DNA of 64,000 nucleotides from NCBI GenBank assembly GCA_951394405.1, contig OX596341.1:3038001-3102000 (forward strand), read 5' to 3'. Each line of letters starts with the position of its first letter. Position 1 is the first letter of the stretch. The notes beneath the pieces were generated by a model. The model searched no databases, was not told the origin of the DNA, and was given only the letters and a program-made list of their open reading frames with translations. Shown one piece after another: positions 33,051 to 42,500 of this stretch. The translations under genes were made by a program, and so were the position numbers. Source of the stretch: Coprinellus micaceus. Its lineage: Eukaryota > Basidiomycota > Agaricomycetes > Agaricales > Psathyrellaceae.

Positions 33051-33681
33051 ATACCTACCCAAACTGGTAATTGGGCCTAGGCCCCCGCCCTGGCACCCCA
33101 AGCCAGGCCCTGAGCCAGGCCGGGCCCTACTGCCAAATATGCGAGGGCCCGGCTTGGCCCGGCTCAGGGCTTTGAGCCTGAGCCTGTAAGGCACTAAGTG
33201 TGAACGAGATCTTTTTCATTGCTGGTACGTTTACTCTGTTCCCTTCTGCTCTTTTATCCATGTCTGACCACTGATACTATTGTGTATACTCACTAGGGAT
33301 TCCAATGGCGGTTCGAGAGTGTGAGCTCTTTGGCTGCCCGTACCGGACGGGACGGCTATGTGAGGCTTATTGGGCTTTTGCTTGCCGTGCGGAGAGGGAG
33401 CTGAGGTACGTATATCCTCTCATAACCTCACTTGAAATTCCTGTGCTCATTAATCATTCACCGATCAGCTCCATACTCCAGCCAGCATGGCATAATGGTT
33501 TGCTGGCACCAGGTCCAGAGCAACGTAAGACGTACCCCGAACGCTTCCTTCGCATCTACGGAAAGCCAAAGCTTTCCCTTCCTGAACGCTTGGTGGCTCT
33601 TGCTAATGAGCATAATGTGTGGTCCTGTCCTCCACCAGTTATGGTTTACAATTGGCTCAGATCTGTTCTTTTAGATGACAG

Positions 33682-34471
33682 TGTTACGCTTCGCTTCACA
33701 CCTCCCCTCCTACCTATGCACGACTACTTCATTTCTTTTCTCTCGTCTTTATTTTCTTTTTATGACTCATAGTGATGTAGGACTCCGCAGCTACCCCGCA
33801 GCTACCTGTGACTCATGTGGAGTATACGCTCCACGACTCCGCAGCTACCCTTGACCCAGACTCCACGCGCTCCACTACCTACTCCACGCGCTCCACTATT
33901 TACTCCACTCACCCCACTATTACCTCACTATTCGTCATACGCAGCTATCTTGTGACTCACACCAATTAGGTATAAATACCCCGTAGTACGACCCATGTAG
34001 CTTAGCTTGTTATACTTTAATCTTAGTCCCCTTTCGCCCACTCCATCACTCCGCTCTCCCATTCAATAAGCTCCTGCAAGACTTCCGCAACTCCACAAGA
34101 CTCCCTTCGCACCACGCACCACAGCTGAGACAGTGAACACCACTGAGAACCTTCCACACTCCACTATTGTCTAGTAGTGAACCCGCCGTGTGACGACGCC
34201 AGACTTGCCTAGGAGACCGCCAAACTAGGAAGCATCTGTAAGCCGGACTTGACTAGAAGATCGCCAAACTAGTAAGCATCCGAGAGTATCCGTGGGCCCC
34301 TGACGTGTCATAGAAGAACGTTCAAGTCTGATACCAGTGCAACGTACTATTGTCCAATAGACGTGTGACTGACCGCGCGACATCCCAGAAGCTATTAGGA
34401 ATAGGGGGATAGTACGACTAAGAAGCCGACCAGTGACGGACAACGCCAACTCCCTCATCGAGGTCGTAACA
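33682..34471 (+). repeat. 5' LTR of the gypsy element
   Basis: 790 bp, starting TGTTACGCTTCGCTTCAC and ending GAGGTCGTAACA. TATAAA is at 33971-33976, and the probable transcript start AGCTTGTTAT is 33 bp downstream at 34004. R and U5 are nearly the same as in the 3' LTR. U3 differs strongly, with many substitutions and indels. Confidence 0.92.
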
Positions 34472-34473
34472 GA

Positions 34474-34483
34474 ATAACAAGCT
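34474..34483 (+). promoter_or_regulatory. Primer-binding site, self-priming type
   Basis: ATAACAAGCT starts two bases after the 5' LTR and is the exact complement of AGCTTGTTAT at the predicted 5' end of the element's own transcript (34004-34013). There is no match to the initiator-tRNA motif TGGTAGC. This fits the self-priming mechanism known from Tf1/sushi-type elements. Confidence 0.6.
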
Positions 34484-34841
34484 CCAACAACGTTGCCTTC
34501 GTTCTAAACGAACGCAACAAGCCAACGACACCACGGATCAACGAAGCAGACCGCCGACTCCAGAAACCCCAGAACTATCCTGCTTTGGGAATCATCACAC
34601 CTTCAGTAGACTCGACAGGCTCGATTACGGGTGTGAAGAGAACGACGACGGAAACGTCTGGACCATCTGCAAACGTCAACCGTGTCCATATCGACTTCAA
34701 TATCCGTGCGATACAGCTGAAGTAGACCAATCAAGAACACCAGCCCACGACGACGAACACGAAAAAGACTTTGTACACAAGTCTAAGCAAAATCAGTTAA
34801 ACCAACACAGAGAACGTCAAGCACAAGCTATCGAGATCCAC

Positions 34842-36191
34842 TTGATCAACAAACAAAGGTCGAAGAATCTCCACGAGGAACAAGTAAAGCAATTACTTGA
34901 ACAACAAACCGCCAAGAAAGCAAAAGAAGAAGGCCTAGCACTAAGTCTCCACTCCGCGGGAATCACACCGTTTGGATCGCAAGCACCATCGCCAGTATCC
35001 CATCAGGGTAAACCATACGAAAGACAAGCGTCTAAATCTAGACAAGGATCACGAGCACAAACACCAAAGACAGAACACCCGATTCCAAGTTTTTTTGGAC
35101 CACAAGCACCACCGCCGCTCGTATCGTATCCATCAGCAATCAAAGAACAAACCGAAGGGAATTCCCCTGAACAAAAAGAAGATGTTGATGAAACAATGTC
35201 CGAACACGGAGATCCCCCAAACCCCGAAAACCCACCAGTCATCAATACCACTACGATCACCGGATCCAACGCCAAGGTATCTGTCAAAGACTATGACGGA
35301 GACCGAACGCGCTTCCAAGCTTTCAAAGACTCGGTGGAGCTTTACTTCGAATTCTATCAAGAACAATTCGAAGGAAAGGACCGAAAGAAGATAGTCCTTG
35401 TTCTTTCGAAGCTAACAAGTGGAGAAGCTCTAATATGGAGGAAACTCTATATGAAATCAGAAGAATACAAGTCCGACAAGTACAACGAATTTTGGACCAA
35501 ACTCGAAAAGACGTTCAAGAAGCAATACCAGGAAGATGACGCACACTACTATCTCAAGAACAAGCAGCAATCACCGAAAGAGTCGGCTCAAACCTTCATC
35601 ACCAACTGGAGAACACTAGCAGACGCAGCCGAATTCAAGCTCGAGGGCAACGATCGCACCGCCCTCGGATACCTGAAACCACTCCTCAGAGACGGGCTAG
35701 TCAAAAGAATGGCTCAACAACTCGACGAACCCACAGACTTCGAAGAATGGGTGAAAGCAGCCATCACCTTCGACAACAAATACCGACAGCAAAACGACCA
35801 ACGAATGGGGTTATCACAACCATTCTTCGCACAAGGGTTTAGACCCACACAGAAGCCAATCAAAGATCCTTACGCCATGGAAGTTGACGCCATGACCATG
35901 GAAGAACAAACCCAGAGAAGGGAATACATGAACAAGCAAGAATGCTACAACTGCGGACGAAAAGGACACTTCGCCCGAGAATGCCGACAACCCAAGAAAC
36001 CCCGTAACGAATCATACCAAAATCGTTACGGATCTCCATCAAACAGCCGAGCTATCGCAGCTATCTCCAAGCCCCCTACCGCCGACACAGCACGACACAT
36101 CCGGTCTCTTCTGGCCCAATATACGGGTGCAGAAGAAGAAAGAATCTTCGCCGACTTCAGGAGCATGCAGCTCGAACCGGATTTTCAGTGA
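34842..36191 (+). CDS. gag: Gypsy Gag polyprotein
   Basis: A 449-residue ORF forming the particle shell and binding element RNA. The N-terminus is Gln/Lys-rich and basic. The capsid-type region (about residues 145-330) contains FWTKLEKTFKKQYQEDDAHYY and the AQTFITNWRTLADAA and DFEEWVKAAI blocks typical of retrotransposon Gag. A CCHC zinc knuckle, CYNCGRKGHFAREC, lies at about residues 367-380. The stop TGA (36189-36191) overlaps the pol frame, which lies one base back. A 370-nt leader precedes the ATG. Confidence 0.92.
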   Translation: MINKQRSKNLHEEQVKQLLEQQTAKKAKEEGLALSLHSAGITPFGSQAPSPVSHQGKPYERQASKSRQGSRAQTPKTEHPIPSFFGPQAPPPLVSYPSAIKEQTEGNSPEQKEDVDETMSEHGDPPNPENPPVINTTTITGSNAKVSVKDYDGDRTRFQAFKDSVELYFEFYQEQFEGKDRKKIVLVLSKLTSGEALIWRKLYMKSEEYKSDKYNEFWTKLEKTFKKQYQEDDAHYYLKNKQQSPKESAQTFITNWRTLADAAEFKLEGNDRTALGYLKPLLRDGLVKRMAQQLDEPTDFEEWVKAAITFDNKYRQQNDQRMGLSQPFFAQGFRPTQKPIKDPYAMEVDAMTMEEQTQRREYMNKQECYNCGRKGHFARECRQPKKPRNESYQNRYGSPSNSRAIAAISKPPTADTARHIRSLLAQYTGAEEERIFADFRSMQLEPDFQ

Positions 36192-39100
36192 AGGAGGAAC
36201 AATCGGCTATCTCTCCATCGCTGTGCATCCGATCCATGCTGATAGCCGAGACAAGTAACCAAAGCATGCACATCCCTGTCCAAATCACCCAAGAAGACCG
36301 AAACATCGACACCCGAGGTTTCATCGATTGCGGCGCAGGAGGAAAGTTCATAGACTCCAAATTCGCTCAAGACTACCAAATCAAGACCACCCCACTCCGT
36401 TACCCCATTGAAGCCAAAAACGTCGATGGAACCCCCAATAAGCATGGGACCATCACCCACTACGTCAGACTCCCTATCACCATCAACCAGAAGACTAAGA
36501 CCCACCAACTTTTCGTTTGTGGCCTTGGGAAACAAACCGTCATTTTAGGTTTCCCTTGGCTCCAAGACGAAAACCCGATCATAGATTGGAAGCTAGGCAC
36601 CCTAACGTGGCGAACACCTGACACCGACCCAGTACCAATTGAAGTTTCCGAAATAGAACTGGACCCACAGATAGAAGTCGAAGTCTTCTATCTCCAAAAC
36701 GACGAACTCGAAGAAGAAGAAGGGATACCTGCCCCTATCTACATTGCAAGAACCACACTATCACGCAAACTCATCCTACCCACCTACTCCGAATACCCTG
36801 ACGAATTCAATGAGTTTGACGACTTCGACGACGAAATCGAAGAAAAGACCGAAGAAGAGATCAAGGCAAAACTACCGGAGGCCTATCACGAATTTCTCGA
36901 CGTCTTTAGCAAGAAAAACACCGATAAATTCCCAGCCAGCACGAAATACGACCATGCGATCAACGTCAAAGATAGTTTTCAGCCAAGAAGAATGAAACCA
37001 TACATTCTTTCACCCGATCAGGAGAAAGAAGTCAAAGATTTCATCAAAGAAAACTTGAAATTAGGACGAATCCGACCCTCCCAATCACCTATGGGTTCCC
37101 CAGTATTTTTCGTAAAGAAAAAGAGTGGGAAACTCCGACTTTGCCAAGATTATCGATATCTCAACGAACACACAATATCCGATGCCTACCCAATTCCCCG
37201 AATCGACGATCTCCTCAAAAGATTCCAGAAAGCCAAGTACTTTTTCAAGATCGACTTGAAATGGGGATACAATAACGTCCGAATCAAAGAAGGCGACCAA
37301 TGGAAAGTGGCCTTCTCAACCCAACGAGGGCTCTTCGAACCCACAGTCATGTTTTTCGGTCTGAAAAACTCTCCACCCACCTTCCAACGACTCATGGATG
37401 ATGTCATTCAAGGACCAGACATCATCAAAGAAACTGCTCTCGTCAAGAGATCCGACAAGAATACTCTTGTAAAAACATCCGAAGAACCCGAAGAACCACC
37501 ATGGGTTGAAGTATACATGGATGACACGCTTGGAGCAGGAGAAACCAAGGAAGAATGTCGAAAAGAAGCTTTCCGTACCCTTCGCAAGCTCAGGAAGGCC
37601 GGACTCCCAGCCAACATCGACAAATGCGCATTCGAAGTCCCAGAAGTCGATTTTCTAGGATTCATCATCGGACATGGAAAAATCCGTATGGATCCAGACA
37701 AAATCAAGGGGCTAACCGAATGGCCCATTCCAACAAAGCTAAAGGAAGTACGATCATTCCTAGGCTTTGGAAACTTCTATCGACGCTTCATCAAGAACTA
37801 CTCCACTATCGCTGCTCCACTACATGCTCTACAAGGAAAGGACGTCCCATTCGTCTGGTCTGACGAATGTAACACAGCCTTCAACCTCCTTAAAGAGAAG
37901 TTCACGTCATACCCAGTACTCCACCTCCCAAATCCAGACCAGCCATACCAGATCGAAGCAGACGCCTCCAAATATGCATCGGGAGCCGTCTTAACCCAAT
38001 TAGACGAACATGGAGCAAGACACCCGATATGCTTCATGTCGAAAACGTTCGACAGCGCCCAGAAAAACTACGAAATTTACGACAGGGAACTCCTCGCCAT
38101 TATTCGCGCTCTTGAAGAATGGCGACCATTCATCCAAGGATCACCCTTCGTAACAACAGTATACTCCGACCATCAGAACCTCACGTATTGGAAGAACCCC
38201 CAACGACTCAGCCCACGACAAGCCCGAGCATTTCTCACCCTATCGAAGTACAACTTCGAATTGAAACATCAACCAGGTACCAAGATGTTCCAATCAGATG
38301 CTCTATCAAGACGACCCGATCTATGTTTAGACGAAGAAGATCCGAAGGAAGTCGTCATGCTTCCACCGGACTTATTCGTAAACCTGATCGACACCGCGCT
38401 CCAAGAACAAATCCTCAACTCCGACAAAATGGAACTAGAAGCAGCCGACGCGCTTAAACTCCTATTGGAAGAAGGCCCCACAGACCTCCAGAATGACCTG
38501 CAAGACTGGACTGTGGAGACCAAAGACGACAAACACATGCTTTTTCGAAAAGGAAAAGCTTACATCCCCAACGATATTGAACTCAGACGCAGGATTGTTC
38601 AATCACACCATGACTCAACAACCATTGGACACCCCGGCGAACTTGGAACATTCAACGCCGTCAAAGAAGATTACTGGTGGCCAGGAATGCGCAAATTCAT
38701 CAAAGCCTACGTCAAGGGATGCGCAGAATGCCAACAGTTCAAAATCAACCGACAACCCGTTAAACCCACGCTACTCCCAATCACCGGACCCAAATCGAAC
38801 CGCCCCTTTACCCAACTATCGGTAGACTTCATCACCGACCTACCACCGTCAAAAGGATACGACTCCATAATGATTGTGGTCGATCATGGTCTAACGAAGG
38901 GGGTAATTCTTGAACCTTGCAACAAGACGATCACCGCCAAGCAAACCGCGGATGCTTTTGTTCGCCGTGTTTTCACCGATTACGGCCTTCCCAACAAAAT
39001 CATTTCAGATCAAGGCCCCCAATTCGCATCCAAGACATTCCGCGACCTTCTAGAACGCCTCAGAATCAACTCCGCACTATCAACTGCCTTCCATCCTCAG

Positions 39101-39850
39101 ACAGATGGAGGCACCGAACGCGTCAACCAAGAAATAGAAGCGTATCTTGCTATCTATTGCTCCGCAAACCCAGCAACATGGAGCCAAGCTCTACCAATCC
39201 TACAGTTCGTTCACAACTCCCGCAAACATGCTGATAGAACCCACACCCCTTTCGAACTCATCATGGGAACCCAACCTCGTGCCCTACCGGAAGCATTTGA
39301 CAAGACAAACTTCCCAGACAACGAGGAACGGTTCAAGGAGCTTCAAAAGGCCCGAAACGAAGCATTATCCGCCCACGAACTAGCCAGAAACCGCATGATC
39401 GAACGAACGGACAAGACCTGGAAGCCATTCAAGTTAGGCGACCAAGTCTGGCTAGAAGCAAGGAACCTGAAGCTTCCATACCGATCAAAGAAAATGCAAC
39501 CCAAGAGACTGGGACCATTCAAAATCATTGAATTGATTGGACTCCGTGCATATCGATTGAAGCTTCCAAAAGGATGGAAGATCCACAACGTCTTCCATAT
39601 CTCGCTTCTATCACCATTCAACTCCACCGATGCCCATGGCCCCTCACACCCAGAACCTCCACCTGACATCATTGGTGGAGAAGAGGAGTACGAAATCGAA
39701 GGAATCATCAATCACAGGGTCAAACGCAATGGAACCGTGGAGTATCTCGTCAAATGGCTTGGCTATGACGAAACCAAATGGTTCAAAGAGGACGAACTAG
39801 AGCATAGCCAAGAGACTCTGGAAGACTATAAGAAAGACAACGGTTTGTGA
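36188..39850 (+). CDS. pol: Gypsy Pol polyprotein with chromodomain
   Basis: About 1220 residues, numbered from 36188, which is not an ATG; pol is in the -1 frame relative to gag and is open upstream through the overlap. Protease motif IDCGA is at residues 46-50 (aspartate D47). Reverse transcriptase has FFKIDLKWGYNNVRI and active site YMDD at about 442-445. RNase H has IEADASKYASGAVL at about 587. Integrase has the HHCC finger (SHHDSTTIGHPGE and CAECQQ, about 805-848) and the DDE triad in LSVDFITD, ISDQGPQ and GTERVNQEIE (about 877-980). The chromodomain is at about 1167-1215 with VEYLVKWLGYDETKW. All catalytic residues are present. Confidence 0.95.
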   Translation: MKEEQSAISPSLCIRSMLIAETSNQSMHIPVQITQEDRNIDTRGFIDCGAGGKFIDSKFAQDYQIKTTPLRYPIEAKNVDGTPNKHGTITHYVRLPITINQKTKTHQLFVCGLGKQTVILGFPWLQDENPIIDWKLGTLTWRTPDTDPVPIEVSEIELDPQIEVEVFYLQNDELEEEEGIPAPIYIARTTLSRKLILPTYSEYPDEFNEFDDFDDEIEEKTEEEIKAKLPEAYHEFLDVFSKKNTDKFPASTKYDHAINVKDSFQPRRMKPYILSPDQEKEVKDFIKENLKLGRIRPSQSPMGSPVFFVKKKSGKLRLCQDYRYLNEHTISDAYPIPRIDDLLKRFQKAKYFFKIDLKWGYNNVRIKEGDQWKVAFSTQRGLFEPTVMFFGLKNSPPTFQRLMDDVIQGPDIIKETALVKRSDKNTLVKTSEEPEEPPWVEVYMDDTLGAGETKEECRKEAFRTLRKLRKAGLPANIDKCAFEVPEVDFLGFIIGHGKIRMDPDKIKGLTEWPIPTKLKEVRSFLGFGNFYRRFIKNYSTIAAPLHALQGKDVPFVWSDECNTAFNLLKEKFTSYPVLHLPNPDQPYQIEADASKYASGAVLTQLDEHGARHPICFMSKTFDSAQKNYEIYDRELLAIIRALEEWRPFIQGSPFVTTVYSDHQNLTYWKNPQRLSPRQARAFLTLSKYNFELKHQPGTKMFQSDALSRRPDLCLDEEDPKEVVMLPPDLFVNLIDTALQEQILNSDKMELEAADALKLLLEEGPTDLQNDLQDWTVETKDDKHMLFRKGKAYIPNDIELRRRIVQSHHDSTTIGHPGELGTFNAVKEDYWWPGMRKFIKAYVKGCAECQQFKINRQPVKPTLLPITGPKSNRPFTQLSVDFITDLPPSKGYDSIMIVVDHGLTKGVILEPCNKTITAKQTADAFVRRVFTDYGLPNKIISDQGPQFASKTFRDLLERLRINSALSTAFHPQTDGGTERVNQEIEAYLAIYCSANPATWSQALPILQFVHNSRKHADRTHTPFELIMGTQPRALPEAFDKTNFPDNEERFKELQKARNEALSAHELARNRMIERTDKTWKPFKLGDQVWLEARNLKLPYRSKKMQPKRLGPFKIIELIGLRAYRLKLPKGWKIHNVFHISLLSPFNSTDAHGPSHPEPPPDIIGGEEEYEIEGIINHRVKRNGTVEYLVKWLGYDETKWFKEDELEHSQETLEDYKKDNGL

Positions 39851-39910
39851 CTCCAAATCAAACCAACTCCTCCACTCCCAACACAACCACTTCATCCTAC
39901 CCTTCCTTCA

Positions 39911-41005
39911 ATGTTCGGACTTGCCCCTATTGCCCAAGCTACCCCCAGAATTGTCGCCGCCGATGTCGCCTCCACCACGACCTCTTCCAAGACCCGCTCT
40001 CCCTCCTACGCAACCGCCGTCTCTTCTACTCCCGCCGTCATCAATGCCCCGCAGGGTGCGGGCCAGATTTTGCGCCAGGCTGGCTACATTCCCGTGGATT
40101 CAGCCCAGAACACCCCCAAGACCCCCAAGAACGTCCACTGGTCGATCTTCGCACCGCCTCTCCCCCCTACTGCCACACATCGTCCGTGGGCAGATTATTC
40201 CACAGGATCCCTCCTTGTCCGCCCCGACGTTGTGCGCCTTCCACGCCGGATCTTTGCCACCAGCGACCCGGAGAATATTGACCTCCGCATCGCCTTCACC
40301 GACGCAGAGGTGGCCTATGCCGAGTCCACCCTCACCAACATGAAGACGTACGAAGACATCGTCAAGCAAACCGGCCCTGGGGGAACCCTCATCACCGCTG
40401 CCCAATACAACTCCCCTGACGCCCACTGGGCCCACGCCATCCAACACGCCGAACAGGCAAAAGAAGAAATCACCAGAATCACCAACCTTGTCAACGCCGT
40501 CATCGCAGCTGCACCCCCTCCCTATATCCGCGCCATCCTCGAGGAATCGCTCCAAGAAGCCAAGCGGTGCTTGAAATCTTGGACCGACGTCCTCGAGGAA
40601 AATATCATCGAGGTCCGCATTGCCGTACGCCGGGCCCACCTCCTCCTCCGCAACTACGACCTCCGCACCGAACGCTATGGGCCGTACCCCATGAGCCGAC
40701 TCTCGAAGGAAGAGAAGGAGAAGCGCAAAGGCCTCACATGCGAGGCATGCGGGCAGAAGGGTCACTGGCAAGTCGACCACACCCTTTTCACTTGCATACA
40801 TTGCAAGAAGAATGCCCCCAACCACTACGCCACCGACTGCCCCTCCAAGCCTCAGAAACCCCGCCGCTCCCCTCGCAACCACCGCCGCCAACAGAAAAAG
40901 AAGATGCCCGAGCTCATGGACATCGACGAGAGCTGGAAGTTTGACAGCGGTTGGAACGATGATGGGGACGTTGAGAACGAGGACGAAGGAAACGGTTGGG
41001 ACTAG
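39911..41005 (+). CDS. Third ORF of the gypsy element, zinc-finger protein
   Basis: A 364-residue ORF lies 60 bp after pol and ends 40 bp before the 3' LTR. It is Ser/Thr/Pro-rich at first, helical in the middle (residues about 125-250), then has CEACGQKGHWQVDH followed by CIHCKKNAPNHYATDC (about 278-312). These are two linked Cys/His zinc clusters resembling Gag knuckles. The tail is strongly basic and then acidic (ENEDEGNGWD). Most gypsy elements have no ORF here. It may be a second nucleic-acid-binding protein, a duplicated Gag-like part, or a captured gene. Its GC-rich codon use differs from the A-rich gag and pol, which supports a separate origin. Confidence 0.75.
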   Translation: MFGLAPIAQATPRIVAADVASTTTSSKTRSPSYATAVSSTPAVINAPQGAGQILRQAGYIPVDSAQNTPKTPKNVHWSIFAPPLPPTATHRPWADYSTGSLLVRPDVVRLPRRIFATSDPENIDLRIAFTDAEVAYAESTLTNMKTYEDIVKQTGPGGTLITAAQYNSPDAHWAHAIQHAEQAKEEITRITNLVNAVIAAAPPPYIRAILEESLQEAKRCLKSWTDVLEENIIEVRIAVRRAHLLLRNYDLRTERYGPYPMSRLSKEEKEKRKGLTCEACGQKGHWQVDHTLFTCIHCKKNAPNHYATDCPSKPQKPRRSPRNHRRQQKKKMPELMDIDESWKFDSGWNDDGDVENEDEGNGWD

Positions 41006-41029
41006 ACCATTCGAGCCAGGGGCTCAAAT

Positions 41030-41045
41030 CTTGTGAGGGGGGTAT
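41030..41045 (+). promoter_or_regulatory. Polypurine tract
   Basis: Purine-rich GTGAGGGGGG followed by TAT ends directly at the 3' LTR. This is the expected plus-strand priming site. Confidence 0.6.
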
Positions 41046-41889
41046 TGTTACGCTTCGCTTCACCTCCCCTCCTACCTATTCACGACCACTTCATTCCTTT
41101 TCTCTTTTTATGACTCATAGTTATTACGACTTCGCAGTTACCCCGCAGCTACCCCTGACTCATGCGCAGTATGCGCTTACTACGACTCCGCAGCTACCCC
41201 GCAGCTACTCTGACATCATGCGCAGTATGCGCTCCACTAATACTCCACTCCCCCACTATTTACTCCACCCACTCCACTATGACCTCATTATATCATCATG
41301 CGCAGCTACCCCATGACTCATACTAAAGTAGTATAAAGACCCCTTAGTTTATCCCATGTAGTTTAGCTTGTTATACTTTAATCTTAGTCCCCTTTCGCCC
41401 ACTCCACTACGCCGCTCTCCCCCCAATAAGCTCCTGCAAGACTTCCGCAACTCCACAAGACTCCCTTCGCATCACGCACCACAGCCAAGACAGTGAACGC
41501 CACTGAGAACCTTCCACACTCCACTATTGTCTAGTAGTGAACCTGCCGTGTGACGACGCCAGACTTGCCTAGGAGACCGCCAAACTAGGAAGCATCTGTA
41601 AGCCGGACTTGACTAGAAGATCGCCAAACTAGTAAGCATCCGAGAGTATCCGTGGACCCCTGACGTGTCATAGAAGAACGTTCAAGTCTGATACCAGTGC
41701 AACGTACTATTGTCCAATAGACATGTGACTGACCGCGCGACATCCCAGAAGCTATTAGGAATAGGGGGATAGTACGACTAAGAAGCCGACCAGTGACGGA
41801 CAACGCCAACTCCCTCATCGAGGTCGTAACAACGCCAACTCCCTCATCGAGGTCGTAACAACGCCAACTCCCTCATCGAGGTCGTAACA
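41046..41889 (+). repeat. 3' LTR of the gypsy element
   Basis: 844 bp. TATAAA is at 41332-41337, with AGCTTGTTAT 33 bp downstream at 41365. The last 29 bp are present three times in tandem (about 41803-41889), and only once in the 5' LTR. This accounts for the greater length. Confidence 0.92.
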
Positions 41890-42500
41890 GACAGTCGCTT
41901 CGCTTAATGCACAGGTGGTTGATGGGTTCTGGGTTGCAGCGGACTGGGCAGAGTATCTGCCTGAACCATTCGAGCCGGTGTATATGCTGGACGCACTGTC
42001 CACACCAGTAGAGGAGAAGCCGCACCATCTAACCCACCTGGTGCTTCCTTTCGAGTGGGAGGCAGTCATCAAGCACTTCAAGCTTCCCTCCCCCAAGCAC
42101 AATGACCCAATTACCAAGGTCTTTCAAAAGCTCGGTGAGTATAGCTCACACCTCTACTTTGCAAGATCACCCTTCACATTTCCACATGCTCATCATCTTC
42201 TGCCACTCAGGAGTGTTCAAGAAGCCCATGCCTGGGTATCTCAGGCCATTCGGTGAAGTTGATACTGTATTCGCTGATCTTAGCGATCGGCATCGTGCCT
42301 GGGATATCCAATTGCGATCAAACAATGGCCCAATATGGAAATCGCAAAATAGGCGCCCAAACTCGGAGGTGCTGGTGGCGATATCCAGAGTAGTTTGTGA
42401 GATATCTTTCACCACAGAAATTATGGATGAAATATATGTGGGATATATCCTGATACACTTAGATTTCAGACGAGCCGGACTCGTACGATATGATCACTGA

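Larger units (their letters stand above)
25202..33196. mobile_element. hAT-like element carrying a Helitron
   Basis: The 8-bp direct repeat AGTGTGAA flanks it at 25194-25201 and 33197-33204. Termini are TAGTGCTGTATGGGCC on the left and, in reverse complement, TAGTGCCTTACAGGCT on the right. Both are followed by GGCCTGGGC/GGGCCCGGC-rich subterminal DNA (to about 25340 and from about 33060), as in many hAT elements. The 8-bp duplication is the hAT norm. No hAT transposase is present. If the Helitron at 25411-32924 is removed the host element is about 480 bp, a non-autonomous size. It sits in a coding exon of the large element's gene. Confidence 0.72.
33682..41889 (+). mobile_element. Complete Ty3/gypsy chromodomain retrotransposon
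   Basis: Two LTRs (TGTTAC…GTAACA) bound an internal region with gag, pol and a third ORF, all on the plus strand. The 5-bp duplication GACAG is at 33677-33681 and 41890-41894. The C-terminal chromodomain places it among chromoviruses. All three ORFs are open, so it may be young. It lies in or next to exon 7 of the large element's gene. Confidence 0.95.
23874..42500 (+). pseudogene. Unrecognised element gene split by two transposons
   Basis: Inferred exons are 23874-24247, 24631-24751, 24827-24907, 24993-25201 continued at 33205-33224, 33297-33405, 33469-33616, 33675-33681 continued at 41895-42134, and 42211-42500. Each intron has GT and AG ends, and all phases agree. The sum is 1599 nt, or 533 codons including the stop. 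Removing the hAT-like insertion with one AGTGTGAA copy, and the gypsy element with one GACAG copy, restores the frame exactly. Part 1 contains DFTDDEAEKAGCE; part 4 has FTAQTKFLRGVADWIWTRR; later parts have GVFKKPMPGYLRPFGEVDTV. I see no known transposase motif. The gypsy may instead sit in an intron if the acceptor at 41914 is used. The 3' end is uncertain because another exon-like stretch starts at 42559. It could encode the transposase or be cargo. Confidence 0.6.

Noticed and set aside
40100..40891. 263-codon minus-strand ORF
   Set aside because: It is the complement of the third gypsy ORF, which has zinc clusters and the correct strand.
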